Source of the DNA: Deltaproteobacteria bacterium
Lineage (GTDB): Bacteria > Myxococcota_A > Polyangia > JAAYKL01
DNA length: 51,303 bases
Direction of reading: 5' to 3'
Assembly: GCA_016935665.1 (NCBI GenBank)
Contig: JAFGQN010000209.1
Span: 1 to 51,303, forward strand
Below the pieces are notes generated by a model. It searched no databases. It was not told the DNA's origin and was given only the letters and a program-made list of their open reading frames with translations. Made by a program: the position numbers and the translations under genes. Of this stretch, positions 17,859 to 26,237 are shown one piece after another; positions within the stretch are counted from its first letter, which is position 1, and every line of letters starts with the position of its first letter.

Positions 17859-18256
17859 TTCGCTGAAGCCCGTTGCTGTTTCAGGTTGTTTTTTAGAATA
17901 TCGAATGCGTTCTCAATATCCGCTTCGGTGGCGGACGCACCCTGTTTTTTTTCAAATCCCAGCGTCGACAGATCCATGTGCAGCACAGGAGAAATGTCGA
18001 GATGGTCGAATACCTTTTTGGCGCATTGCTTATCGCATCCGTCAATGGCAACCAGCGTTCGACAGGTCTGAGAGAGGGTCACAAAATCGTCCAAATGGGC
18101 ACCAACACCTGCGAGACACGACATCTGACCCACTTTTTCTCGCGCGGCCTTCACCGCAACGCCATTTGTAATTTGTCCCACATTTGAAGCGCCGGAACAC
18201 GCGAAAATCAATACGTTGGGGCGAATACTGCAATTACATGATTTTTTTTCAGTCAT
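17855..18256 (-). CDS. DGC-type putative zinc-binding protein
   Basis: A 133-residue cytosolic protein. It begins with CNC (7-9), then FACSGASNVG (Cys20), Cys47, Cys65 and the family signature Asp-Gly-Cys at 72-74 with Cys78 (IDGCDKQCAKK). These cysteines are the expected metal ligands of the DGC family, which often accompanies ars-type permease and small-thioredoxin genes. Start is the ATG six bases after GGAGG; one base separates it from the thioredoxin gene upstream. Probably a metal or thiol handling partner of the operon; reaction unknown. Confidence 0.75.
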   Translation of the reverse strand: MTEKKSCNCSIRPNVLIFACSGASNVGQITNGVAVKAAREKVGQMSCLAGVGAHLDDFVTLSQTCRTLVAIDGCDKQCAKKVFDHLDISPVLHMDLSTLGFEKKQGASATEADIENAFDILKNNLKQQRASAK

Positions 18257-18257
18257 C

Positions 18258-18503
18258 TCAATCCTCCAGTGCTGCATTAATCCAGTTCACCATTTCAGCG
18301 CTTCTGGGAATTTTGCCAGTGCTTTTCACTTCTTCATTCACCACCAACGCCGGGGTCATCATGACACCGTAGTTCAGGATGTCGTCGATACTCTCTACTT
18401 TTTCGAGTTCAACATCCTTACCCGATTCTGCAATGGCTTTTTCTGCCTCCTGATAGAGTCTTTTGCATTTTGGACAACCTGTCCCTAAAACTTTTACTTT
18501 CAT
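18258..18503 (-). CDS. Small thioredoxin-like protein (ArsE-like, redox-active disulfide type)
   Basis: An 81-residue single-domain thioredoxin fold with active site C10-P-K-C13 (KVLGTGCPKCKRLYQE), cis-Pro loop MMTPALVVN and the short beta-hairpin end GKIPRSAEMVNWI. This is the MTH895/redox-disulfide type, and its length matches the ArsE subunit of ArsEFG systems. AGGAGA lies seven bases before the ATG; the frame extends upstream without support. It probably shuttles electrons to the ArsF-like protein or to a bound metal(loid). Confidence 0.8.
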   Translation of the reverse strand: MKVKVLGTGCPKCKRLYQEAEKAIAESGKDVELEKVESIDDILNYGVMMTPALVVNEEVKSTGKIPRSAEMVNWINAALED

Positions 18504-18542
18504 GACAAATCTCCTGTGTTGGTTACTATGTTTGTTCAAAAT

Positions 18543-19712
18543 TCAAAAAAACGTTCCAAAAATTATTCCGGCTATGGTTGAAAGCACCACTACCAGCGTT
18601 ACAAACACCAGGGTCTTTTTAGTGCCCATCACACTGCGTATGACCAGCATATTGGGCAACGACAGCGCCGGTCCGGCCAGCAGCAGCGATAACGCCGGGC
18701 CTTTTCCCATTCCTGCGTTCAGCAATCCTTCCAGTATGGGTACTTCAGTGAGCGTTGCAAAATACATCAGCGCGCCTGCGAAGGATGCAAACAGATTGGC
18801 GCCAAAGGAATTTCCACCCACCATTGACGCAATCCAGGTGCCGGGAATAACACCCACGCCGCCATTCGGACCGCCCAGCAGGAATCCCGCAATCACCACA
18901 CCGGCCAGGAGTAACGGCAGTATCTGTTTGGCAAACGTCCAACTCGAATCCTTCCAGTCCACCAGTTCATCTTTTTCAAACCATCGCCACAAGGTGACTC
19001 CTAGCAGCACAACAAATCCCGCGCTAATCCACCATTTCATGCTGTGAATGGCAGCGAAAAATCCAGCGTCACCCTGGCCGGGGCTTCCCCAATTGGCGAA
19101 GATGAGAATGCCGAGCATGGCCGCAAAGTACAGACCATCCTGCCACAGAGGGCGCGCTTCTTCAATTTGAGGCATCACCACTTGACCTTCGGCTCTGTTT
19201 GATTCTTCTTTTCGAAATATCAAATGCATGGCCATCCCGATAATGACGGAAAACAAAACCGCGCCCACCGCCCGGGCAATGCCCAATTCTGCACCAAGCA
19301 CTCTCGCAGTAAGAATAATGGCTAGTACGTTAATCGCCGGGCCGGAATACAGGAATGCTGCTGCCGGACCGAGACCTGCGCCTCGTTTATGAATACTGGC
19401 AAACAGCGGTAAAATGGTACATGAACAGACCGCCAGAATAGTACCTGAAACAGCGGCGACCGGGTAGGCCACAATTTTTTTCGCACCTGGTCCCAGATAT
19501 TTCATTACAGCGCCCTGACTGACAAACACACTGATGGCGCCTGCAATAAAAAAAGCAGGCACCAAACACAGCAGCACATGCTCCTGCGCATACCATTTAA
19601 GCAGCTTCAGGCTTTCGCTGATGGCATTCATAAATATTTCGTTATGTACCGGCAGAAACCATGCAGCAGCGAATATCGAAACCATCAGCAGCAATTTTGT
19701 ACGTTCTCTCAT
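18543..19712 (-). CDS. UPF0718 permease (ArsP-like)
   Basis: A 389-residue permease with about eight to ten membrane helices in two halves, separated by a charged cytosolic loop near residues 167-185. The hallmark is AVCSCTILPLFASI (Cys96, Cys98) after AGAISVFVSQGAV, as in the YraQ/ArsP family, whose Cys pair binds trivalent organoarsenicals in ArsP. Other members are linked to metal export or cysteine/thiol handling. Position directly behind arsR and before the ArsE/F/G-like genes supports metalloid efflux. GAGAG precedes the ATG by eight bases. Confidence 0.8.
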   Translation of the reverse strand: MRERTKLLLMVSIFAAAWFLPVHNEIFMNAISESLKLLKWYAQEHVLLCLVPAFFIAGAISVFVSQGAVMKYLGPGAKKIVAYPVAAVSGTILAVCSCTILPLFASIHKRGAGLGPAAAFLYSGPAINVLAIILTARVLGAELGIARAVGAVLFSVIIGMAMHLIFRKEESNRAEGQVVMPQIEEARPLWQDGLYFAAMLGILIFANWGSPGQGDAGFFAAIHSMKWWISAGFVVLLGVTLWRWFEKDELVDWKDSSWTFAKQILPLLLAGVVIAGFLLGGPNGGVGVIPGTWIASMVGGNSFGANLFASFAGALMYFATLTEVPILEGLLNAGMGKGPALSLLLAGPALSLPNMLVIRSVMGTKKTLVFVTLVVVLSTIAGIIFGTFF

Positions 19713-19734
19713 ATGCGACTCTCAGGTAAATGGC

Positions 19735-19756
19735 AATATGGCCATAATGCCAAAGT
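19735..19756 (-). promoter_or_regulatory. Second ArsR-type operator, before the permease gene
   Basis: This site lies in the 58-bp gap between arsR and the permease gene. It matches the arsR operator at 15 of 22 positions: AATATGGC is identical in one half and the other half agrees at six of eight. A second perfect repeat, ATGCCAA-N2-TTGGCAT, overlaps it at 19747-19762. It would let the regulator also control the permease genes from an internal promoter. Confidence 0.55.
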
Positions 19757-19770
19757 TGGCATAAAATTTT

Positions 19771-20061
19771 TTATCTTCGGTCTGTGATCACCTGGCTGGC
19801 GCACGAAAAAAAGTTTAAAACGCAGGGTGTCAGCAATGTATAGAATACGACGTTGCCCTCACGTCGGTCTTCCACTATTCCATGGGAACGGAGCACTGCC
19901 AGATGCTTGGACACCGTTGACTGATCTGAACCAATCATTTCTGTTAACTCGCTGACAGAGCACTCTCCGCGACTCAGCCGATCGACAATCATCAATCTGG
20001 ATTCATTGGCCAGCGCCTTGAGTACTTTTGCCTGCTGTTTAAAAATGGAACGGTTCGTCAT
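19771..20061 (-). CDS. arsR: ArsR-family transcriptional repressor
   Basis: A 96-residue winged-helix protein. LKALANESRLMIVDRL opens the fold, and SVSELTEMIGSDQSTVSKHLAVLR (35-58 region) is the recognition helix-turn-helix followed by the wing. Cys34 in the GEC segment and Cys80/Cys87 in the C-terminal TPCVLNFFSC tail are candidate metal(loid) ligands; this tail is typical of regulators beside ArsP-like permeases. It is first in the operon and its own promoter contains a perfect operator, so it is probably autoregulated and released by a soft metal or arsenical. GAGAGG precedes the ATG. Confidence 0.88.
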   Translation of the reverse strand: MTNRSIFKQQAKVLKALANESRLMIVDRLSRGECSVSELTEMIGSDQSTVSKHLAVLRSHGIVEDRREGNVVFYTLLTPCVLNFFSCASQVITDRR

Positions 20062-20082
20062 CGTTAACGCCTCTCAAAAAAA

Positions 20083-20111
20083 AGAATATGGCGACTTGGC
20101 CATATTGTCAA
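20083..20111 (-). promoter_or_regulatory. arsR promoter with operator in the -35/-10 spacer
   Basis: Read on the minus strand, TTGACA (20106-20111) and TATTCT (20083-20088) are 17 bases apart. A perfect 8-bp inverted repeat, AATATGGC-N6-GCCATATT (20085-20106), fills that spacer exactly, so repressor binding would exclude RNA polymerase. The ATG of arsR is 24 bases further on. Confidence 0.8.
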
Positions 20112-20277
20112 CTATTTGTTTGCACTTTTTTTGTGAGGATATTGCACCCTTTGTTGACGAAACAAATTCACTCGCAGATGCGTTGTGTTCACTAATCCAT
20201 AAGGTGGGGTGTTATAGTGAGAGAAAACCATTGGGGTAAAATGGATTCAAGGTTAATTTTTGCGATGGAGGTGCACA

Positions 20278-20547
20278 ATGCGAGTTCTTAGAACTTTGAT
20301 TAGTGGAACGGCGCTAATTTTTTTTGTTCTGGCAAATCCCGCCTGGTTCCTTTCCTGTGTGGGGGAAGAGGGGGAGGGCGAATTTTCATTTGGCGAAACA
20401 GAGATGCTGTCGCTGCTGGAGGATGTCAATCAGCAACAGTGGATGGCGGATGGATACATGGTTGAACTTTCGCTGCAGCAGGAAGGATTGGAACTCGCAA
20501 GGCAACGGACTCCCCATCCCACATTTGTTTCCAATGCGATCGTTTGA
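20278..20547 (+). CDS. Small putative lipoprotein
   Basis: An 89-residue protein starting at the ATG six bases after GGAGGT. Residues 1-27 form a hydrophobic signal ending AWFLSC, an acceptable lipobox. A Glu/Gly-rich stretch (GEEGEGE) and an amphipathic, Gln-rich helix follow. No family recognised. It lies between the divergent arsR promoter and the convergent helicase gene, with eight bases between its stop and that of the helicase. The good ribosome site and signal peptide argue that it is real. Confidence 0.5.
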   Translation: MRVLRTLISGTALIFFVLANPAWFLSCVGEEGEGEFSFGETEMLSLLEDVNQQQWMADGYMVELSLQQEGLELARQRTPHPTFVSNAIV

Positions 20548-20555
20548 ATCGTCAA

Positions 20556-22478
20556 TCAGTACGTTTGTTTCCACCAGGTTTTCAATTGCGTAAAATCATC
20601 CACAATGGGGGCGTTGGGTAGTGAGCGGATGAAGGATTGGGCGTAGCGTTTGGTGTGCAGGCGGCTGTCGAGAATGGTGACGATGCCCCGATCGTCGGCA
20701 GTGCGGATGAGGCGGCCGAATCCCTGCTTGAGGGTGATGGCGGCCTGGGGGACCTGGTATTCCATAAAGGCGTTGCGGCGCTGTTCGTTGAGATGGGCCA
20801 CGCGCGCGGCCACGATGGGATCCGCAGGTGAGGCGAATGGCAGTTTGTCGATGATAACCAGACGCAAACCACTGCCGGGAATGTCCACCCCCTGCCAGAA
20901 ACTGGTGGTGGCCACTAATACCGATGCGGGGTCGCTTTGGAACTGCTCGATGAGACTGAATTTTGGGGCGTCTCCCTGGCGCAGCACCGGCCCGAACCAG
21001 TTTTGTGAAATTGTTTCAAAAATGGCGTTCATGTTTTTGAACGAGGTGCACAGGACGAACGCGCCGCCATTGGTAAGGGCGATGAGTTGCAGAATTTCGT
21101 TGCAGGCATTTTCGGTGAATTTATCGTCGCGGGGATCGATGCCGTGGTTGGGAATGTATAACCTGGCCTGCTCGGGGTAGTTGAACGGGGCGTCCAGAAG
21201 CAGTTCTTCAGCATCAAAATCAATGCCCAAACGGGACTTGAAAAAACGAAAGTCTCCATCTGTGGACAGGGTGGCGCTGCAAAAGACAACGGTGTCCCGC
21301 TTGAACAGCACCTCGTTTCGAAAGTATTCGGAGACATCGATTGGAGAAGCCCCCAGAATGACTGACCGACGTCGGGTATCGGCCCAGTACACATACCGAT
21401 GATCATTGCGTTCCAGAATATCTCCCAGATCATCGCGGATGGCCGAAATGCGGTGGGCGCAATGATCCACTGTTTCTTCCAGACCTTCCAGATGCCTCAG
21501 GGTCAGTTCGAATGATTCGAGGGCGCTGTCCAGTTTGTGATAGTACTGACGATGGGCCGCGTCGATGCGGGTGCTGTCCAGATTGGCTCTGCCTTCGGCG
21601 CCACGGAACTGATCGAACAGATTCGACGAAAGCGATATGATTTGCCGACCCATTTTCTGTCGCTCGTTTTCGTAGGTATCATCTCGAAACTGGGCGGCAC
21701 TAATCGCGGCCAGCGCGTCGGTGATGGCGCGATCGGTGCGCAAAGAGGATACTTTAGTACTGAAAAACTCTGTGGCAATGTCTTCAATAAGGTGAGCTTC
21801 ATCAAAAATAACCGTCTCATGGCTGGGTAAAATGGCGCCTCCCTGCATGCGTGTGGCCAAATCGGCGAAATAGAGATGATGATTGACCACCACCAGATCC
21901 GCCGTCATGGCGACCCGCCGCGCGCGAGTGACAAAGCACTCCTCAAAAAAAGGACAGCGGGCGCCGATGCGCGTTTCCCGGGTGGAGTTCACTTCCCGCC
22001 AGATGGGATCATCGTCCGGCATATCCGCCAGTTCCATGCGATCACCGGTGTCTGTGAGGTTGGCCCATCGTGTGAGTTGGGAGACGTCGCTGGAGCGATA
22101 GGATAAACATTTGGGAGAATGGACAAACGCGTGCAGCCTGGTTTTGCACAGATAGTTTTCCTGCCCTTTCAGGTAGGCCTTTCGGATAGTGAGCCCCAGC
22201 GCGTCCATGAGGAACTCCAAATCGCGAAAGAAGATTTGTTCCTGGAGGTTTCGGGTGCCTGTGGAAATCACCATACGGTTGCCATTTAAAATCGCGGGAA
22301 CCAGATAGGCCAGTGTTTTGCCTGTTCCCGTGCCCGCTTCCCCCAACAGTACGCCCCCGTGTGCCATGGTGCGTTCCACCGCATCGGCCAGTTGCAGCTG
22401 AGAGTCGCGCTTTTCGTAACGGCCCAGTTTTTGCGCGATTGGGCCGTCAGTGGCAAAGGTTTTGCGTACGGTAATCAA
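20556..22478 (-). CDS. DinG/YoaA-type XPD-like DNA helicase
   Basis: A 640-residue superfamily 2 helicase. Q-motif-like YEKRDSQLQLADAVERT, Walker A GEAGTGTGKT (46-55), DEAH at 226-229, and C-terminal motifs VLVATTSFWQGVDIPG and GRLIRTADDRG are all present. It would unwind 5-prime tailed DNA, R-loops or damaged forks with ATP. The iron-sulfur region keeps Cys111, Cys175 and Cys181, but the second ligand of the usual C-x4-C-x5-C block is Arg170; Cys124 might substitute. Start is TTG, overlapping the stop of the small membrane-protein gene; no Shine-Dalgarno is seen, suggesting coupling. Confidence 0.88.
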   Translation of the reverse strand: MITVRKTFATDGPIAQKLGRYEKRDSQLQLADAVERTMAHGGVLLGEAGTGTGKTLAYLVPAILNGNRMVISTGTRNLQEQIFFRDLEFLMDALGLTIRKAYLKGQENYLCKTRLHAFVHSPKCLSYRSSDVSQLTRWANLTDTGDRMELADMPDDDPIWREVNSTRETRIGARCPFFEECFVTRARRVAMTADLVVVNHHLYFADLATRMQGGAILPSHETVIFDEAHLIEDIATEFFSTKVSSLRTDRAITDALAAISAAQFRDDTYENERQKMGRQIISLSSNLFDQFRGAEGRANLDSTRIDAAHRQYYHKLDSALESFELTLRHLEGLEETVDHCAHRISAIRDDLGDILERNDHRYVYWADTRRRSVILGASPIDVSEYFRNEVLFKRDTVVFCSATLSTDGDFRFFKSRLGIDFDAEELLLDAPFNYPEQARLYIPNHGIDPRDDKFTENACNEILQLIALTNGGAFVLCTSFKNMNAIFETISQNWFGPVLRQGDAPKFSLIEQFQSDPASVLVATTSFWQGVDIPGSGLRLVIIDKLPFASPADPIVAARVAHLNEQRRNAFMEYQVPQAAITLKQGFGRLIRTADDRGIVTILDSRLHTKRYAQSFIRSLPNAPIVDDFTQLKTWWKQTY

Positions 22479-22756
22479 AACAAAAATTTAATCGATAAAA
22501 ATAGAAGGACAAATAGCGTGATGCCAAAACCAACTGCCGCCACTGGATCAAACTCGATGGATTTTAAAATCTGACGGGCGGCGATTTTCTGGTCATCGGT
22601 GGATTCTTCGTTGTCCAATATTTGAGTTGCCGCATCGCGGGCCACTTTAAAATTCCCGGTAATATAGGCACTGTCGGCCACCTTGAGTTCTTTGTCCGCA
22701 CGGTTCATGAAACGGAGTGTATGCAATCGCAAAGAAACAGGCAAATGGTTATTCAC
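22475..22756 (-). CDS. Small tail-anchored membrane protein
   Basis: A protein of up to 93 residues: a soluble helical part with TPR-like spacing (ADSAYITGNFKVARDAATQI, DDQKIAARQILKSI) and one C-terminal membrane helix (VGFGITLFVLLFLSIKFLF). The GTG at 22756 has no ribosome site; the ATG at 22708 (77 residues) is the alternative start and keeps all the features. Its TGA overlaps the helicase start. No family recognised; perhaps a scaffold at the inner membrane. Confidence 0.6.
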   Translation of the reverse strand: MNNHLPVSLRLHTLRFMNRADKELKVADSAYITGNFKVARDAATQILDNEESTDDQKIAARQILKSIEFDPVAAVGFGITLFVLLFLSIKFLF

Positions 22757-22821
22757 CAGGTGTTTTAATCGGGGCGTATTGATGGCTCGACAACAATGAA
22801 AAGCGTCTTACATTTCCCCTT

Positions 22822-23709
22822 ATGAAATTTTTTATAACTGGAGCGACAGGATTTGTGGGTTCTGCCCTGTGTCGGCATCTGCTGGCCTCGGCGCACGAAG
22901 TGGTGGCGCTGGGACGTCGGGAGCATTCCGGTTTACCCCCGGTTGACGAGCTAACGTATGTGCGTGGCAATCCCATGTTGCCGGGGGACTGGCAATCTCA
23001 TATCGCAGGGGCAGATGTAATTATAAACCTGACAGGTGAATCCGTGATGCAGCGATGGACGGCTTTTAAGCGCAGTCGCATGTGGAAAAGCCGTGTCTAC
23101 ACCACGCGCAATGTGGTGACTCACATTCAGCCAGGGCAAACGCTCATCAATATTTCAGCCACGGGGTATTACGGTGATTGCGGCGCAACGCCGCTGAACG
23201 AAGAGAGTCCCCATGGCAACGGTTTTTTGGCGGAGGTATGCAAGGCGTGGGAACAGGCCGCCAGTGAAGCCCGGTTTAAGGGGGCACGGGTAATCATCCC
23301 CCGTTTGGGGGTAGTGCTGGGAAACGGGGGGGCGCTGGAAAAGATGCTGCCCTTATTTAGGCTGGGAATGGGGGGACGGCTGGGCAGCGGTCATCAGTGG
23401 ATGCCGTGGATACACATTGAAGATGTGGTGCGGGCACTGTTGGAGATGGCTGAAAACCAAGAAACGTCGGGGGTGTACAACCTGGTGGCGCCGAACCCGG
23501 TGACCAATCGGAAATTTACAGAAGTGCTGGGCAACGTACTGAGTGTCCGCACACCCGCCCCGGTTCCCAAAATGGTGCTGGGTATCATTTTTGGCGAAGC
23601 GTCCCGTGTCCTGCTGGATAGCCAGCGGGCGCAACCGGAAGCGCTGCTCGAAAAAGGTTTTTTGTTTCAGTATGGCGATTTGGAGGCGGCGCTGGCGGCA
23701 CTCGTTTGA
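22822..23709 (+). CDS. TIGR01777 family (YfcH-like) NAD(P)-dependent epimerase/SDR
   Basis: A 295-residue extended SDR. The N-terminus MKFFITGATGFVGSALCRHL has the GxxGxxG cofactor site, NLTGESV and ISATGYYGD (the Tyr of the active-site block) are family signatures, and the C-terminal domain contains WIHIEDVVRALLEM, GVYNLVAPNPVTN and the DUF1731-like end SQRAQPEALLEKGFLFQY. Substrate is not known for the family. It is divergently transcribed from the small membrane protein gene with 65 bases between them. Confidence 0.9.
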   Translation: MKFFITGATGFVGSALCRHLLASAHEVVALGRREHSGLPPVDELTYVRGNPMLPGDWQSHIAGADVIINLTGESVMQRWTAFKRSRMWKSRVYTTRNVVTHIQPGQTLINISATGYYGDCGATPLNEESPHGNGFLAEVCKAWEQAASEARFKGARVIIPRLGVVLGNGGALEKMLPLFRLGMGGRLGSGHQWMPWIHIEDVVRALLEMAENQETSGVYNLVAPNPVTNRKFTEVLGNVLSVRTPAPVPKMVLGIIFGEASRVLLDSQRAQPEALLEKGFLFQYGDLEAALAALV

Positions 23710-23935
23710 GAATGCGCCACCTGGCCGATGAGGCTGGATTGTCCCTTCATCATTTCCGGGTTATTCATGCGTTCAAATCGGAGAGCAACTGTTCTAGCTT
23801 TGATTAAAAAATTCAGTCAGAGGGAAATAGCGGATTGCATATTGCTTCAATTCGCAGCAACTGTTAGTATTCGCACGCATTTTAACAGTTTTAGTTGCTG
23901 GTTAAAGACGTAGTATTTGGACAGGAGACGATAAT

Positions 23936-24577
23936 ATGAAAAGCAAAATGATAAAATGGAGTCTTTTGGGAGTTTTGGTTCTTCTTGCAACCGGATGTGG
24001 CGGCAACGAAGGCTATAAAAAGCTGGTTGCCGGAACGATGCCGGAAATGGGCACATGGGATGGCGTCTATTTTTCAGAGGCCTATGGTCGCATGGAACTG
24101 AGCGACAACGGAAACGGCACGATTATCGGTCTTTACGAAGGTGAGCGTTTTCATGGTAAAATCGAGGGCGTTCCCGAAGGCGACCTGATGAATTTTCAGT
24201 GGACGCAGTGGAATGAGGATTTGAATGGCAAGAGCCGTCAAACCAAAGGGCATGGTTATTTCCGTTACACAGTTAAAGAAGAAGGCACCGCGGAAAAATC
24301 CCGCCTCACCCATTACATTGAAGGGGAGTGGGGATACCTTGATGCCAACTCCGGCAATGCATGGAGCTGCGTGAAGTTTCCTCAGAACACCAAGAAAATT
24401 CTCACCATGGATGGCAAAACCGCCGAAGAAAACGCGGCTGCGGCAGATCCGTTTGCTGGCGGCGGCGGTGGCGCGCCTGCATCTGATTCCGGTGACGCTG
24501 CTCCCGAAAGCGGCGGCAGTTCGATGGATTCAACCGGCGGCGGTGGTCTTTCTGACGATGTAAACGACCTTTTCTAG
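23936..24577 (+). CDS. Lipoprotein of unknown function
   Basis: A 213-residue protein with lipobox LLATGC (Cys21), preceded by GGAGAC before the ATG. The mature part is a beta-sandwich-like region of about 120 residues (YGRMELSDNGNGTIIGLYEG, YIEGEWGYLD) that resembles small lipocalin-like periplasmic folds, then a Gly/Ala/Ser/Asp-rich disordered tail with runs of glycine. No enzyme motif. It precedes coaE by 19 bases and may share its transcript. Confidence 0.7.
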   Translation: MKSKMIKWSLLGVLVLLATGCGGNEGYKKLVAGTMPEMGTWDGVYFSEAYGRMELSDNGNGTIIGLYEGERFHGKIEGVPEGDLMNFQWTQWNEDLNGKSRQTKGHGYFRYTVKEEGTAEKSRLTHYIEGEWGYLDANSGNAWSCVKFPQNTKKILTMDGKTAEENAAAADPFAGGGGGAPASDSGDAAPESGGSSMDSTGGGGLSDDVNDLF

Positions 24578-24596
24578 CACTTGACCTGAGCATCTC

Positions 24597-25229
24597 ATGA
24601 CATCATCTCTACGTGTAGTTGGATTGACCGGCGGTATCGCTTCGGGGAAAAGCGCCGTTTCCAGAATGTTGCGCAGTGCGGATATTCCCGTGCTGGATGC
24701 AGACAACCTGGGACATATGGTGCTGGAACCGGACACCGACACATACCATACGGTCATACGGGCATTTGGTGCGGATATTCTCAACGGGGATGGCACCATT
24801 AATCGGCAGCAACTGGGCAAAAAAGTGTTTGACAACGAGGTGGAACGAAAAAAACTCGAGGCCATTACACATCCGGCCATTGCCGACATGGCAAAGCGCG
24901 GCATGACGCTGATTGCTGCCAGAGGCGTTTCTTTTGCGGTGTACGAGGCTGCACTTCTGGTGGAGACAGGGATTTACAAAGGTATGGATGCGCTGATTGT
25001 TGTATCGTGCACGCTGGAAAATCAACTGATTCGACTGTGCAACCGGGATTTGCTTTCCAAAAAGGATGCGATAACGCGAATTGCCTGTCAGTTTCCCCTC
25101 GATCAAAAGTTGGCCGTAGCGGACTATGTCATAGAGAATAACGGGTCCTATACAGATTTGGAAACGGAAACGCAAAAAGTGATCGTCGCGATTCAGGAAC
25201 GCTTTGGCGTGGCAGGAGCTCAGGCGTGA
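24597..25229 (+). CDS. coaE: Dephospho-CoA kinase
   Basis: A 210-residue enzyme for the last step of coenzyme A synthesis, ATP-dependent phosphorylation of the 3-prime hydroxyl of dephospho-CoA. P-loop GLTGGIASGKS (9-19), the IPVLDADNLGHMVLEP block with the substrate-binding Asp, ITHPAI and LLVETG in the CoA-binding domain, and the lid-like RLCNRDLLSKKDA are present. Length is normal. The next gene starts with GTG overlapping its TGA. Likely essential. Confidence 0.93.
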   Translation: MTSSLRVVGLTGGIASGKSAVSRMLRSADIPVLDADNLGHMVLEPDTDTYHTVIRAFGADILNGDGTINRQQLGKKVFDNEVERKKLEAITHPAIADMAKRGMTLIAARGVSFAVYEAALLVETGIYKGMDALIVVSCTLENQLIRLCNRDLLSKKDAITRIACQFPLDQKLAVADYVIENNGSYTDLETETQKVIVAIQERFGVAGAQA

Positions 25230-26203
25230 GTTCCCGAGGCGCTGCATTGGTGCTGGGGTATCCCTCGGCTGTTTCGCAGTCGACGGCGATGGAACTGCTG
25301 GAGAACAATTGCACTGTTTATTTGCTTATTTCTCAGGACGAATATTCTCAGGCCGGAGTGCTTAAAAAGCGATTTGGCAAAAAGTTGCAATTGGTGGTGG
25401 GGCGTGGAGATGCACTGGATTTCGGGTTGACAGGCAAGGAATACCTGAAAATTGCAGGCGAAGTGGAGTTGGTCTTTTCGTTGTATGCAAAGTGGGAAGG
25501 ACTACGGGGCTCGGATTTTGAATCGCTGCATGTTCGAGAGTTGGTTGAAATCTGTAAAGTAGCGCGACGTGTGAAGCGACTGTTATACCTGAGCGATTTT
25601 TCATTCACCCATGGATTTGAAGGTATTGTGGCTGAGCACGACCTGGACATTCCATCAGCGTCGCTGCTTGAAAAAAATGCGCCATTTCGCATTGAAAGGG
25701 TGCTCTCCCGGTTTCGCAATACATTTCCCATCACCGTTGTGCGCGCTGGCACCATGGTGGGATGCGTCCAAACCCTTTTTCCCCTGATTTTAATGGCATT
25801 GGCGTATCCGGAGCAGTTTGGCAAGAGCAGCGGTTCGCTTCTGATGGCGGATGTGGAGTGGGTGGCACGCCTGGTGGTTGAGATTGCACGCCATTCGGAA
25901 CCGGGGCATACGTTCCATTTGTTTCAGCAAGCGTTTTCACCTGCGGAATTGGGCGTCAAACTCACTCATCTGGCGAGAGCGCAAGTGCCGGGAACCTACG
26001 ATTTGAGGGCTGCGGCGCGCAGAGCCCTGAAGTCCAAAGGAAATGTGCCAAAGCAACTATCTGCGGCGCAAATAGAGGCAAAAGTTGAAAACGCCTGGAC
26101 AAACAGCTATTTCAGAGCGCATAATTTTTTAAATTGCGATGTCGCTTTGAACTGGCAGCCACTGGTGGAAAATGAAGTGGAAAAATTGACCGGTTTTCGG
26201 TGA
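25226..26203 (+). CDS. Degenerate SDR/NAD-binding-like protein
   Basis: A 325-residue protein laid out like an extended SDR (strand ALVLG, then VELVFSLYAKW, LLYLSDFSFTHG, ITVVRAGTMVG and FHLFQQAFSP). It lacks the glycine-rich cofactor loop: the expected GxxGxxG reads LGYPSAVSQSTA, and the Tyr-x3-Lys active site is replaced in SLLEKNAPFRIERVL. It may have lost cofactor or catalysis and act as a binding or regulatory protein. Start GTG overlaps the coaE stop, with GGAG nine bases before, so it is coupled to coaE. Confidence 0.6.
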   Translation: MSSRGAALVLGYPSAVSQSTAMELLENNCTVYLLISQDEYSQAGVLKKRFGKKLQLVVGRGDALDFGLTGKEYLKIAGEVELVFSLYAKWEGLRGSDFESLHVRELVEICKVARRVKRLLYLSDFSFTHGFEGIVAEHDLDIPSASLLEKNAPFRIERVLSRFRNTFPITVVRAGTMVGCVQTLFPLILMALAYPEQFGKSSGSLLMADVEWVARLVVEIARHSEPGHTFHLFQQAFSPAELGVKLTHLARAQVPGTYDLRAAARRALKSKGNVPKQLSAAQIEAKVENAWTNSYFRAHNFLNCDVALNWQPLVENEVEKLTGFR

Positions 26204-26237
26204 GCGCAGTACATAGACACAGAAAAAGGTTCAATTT

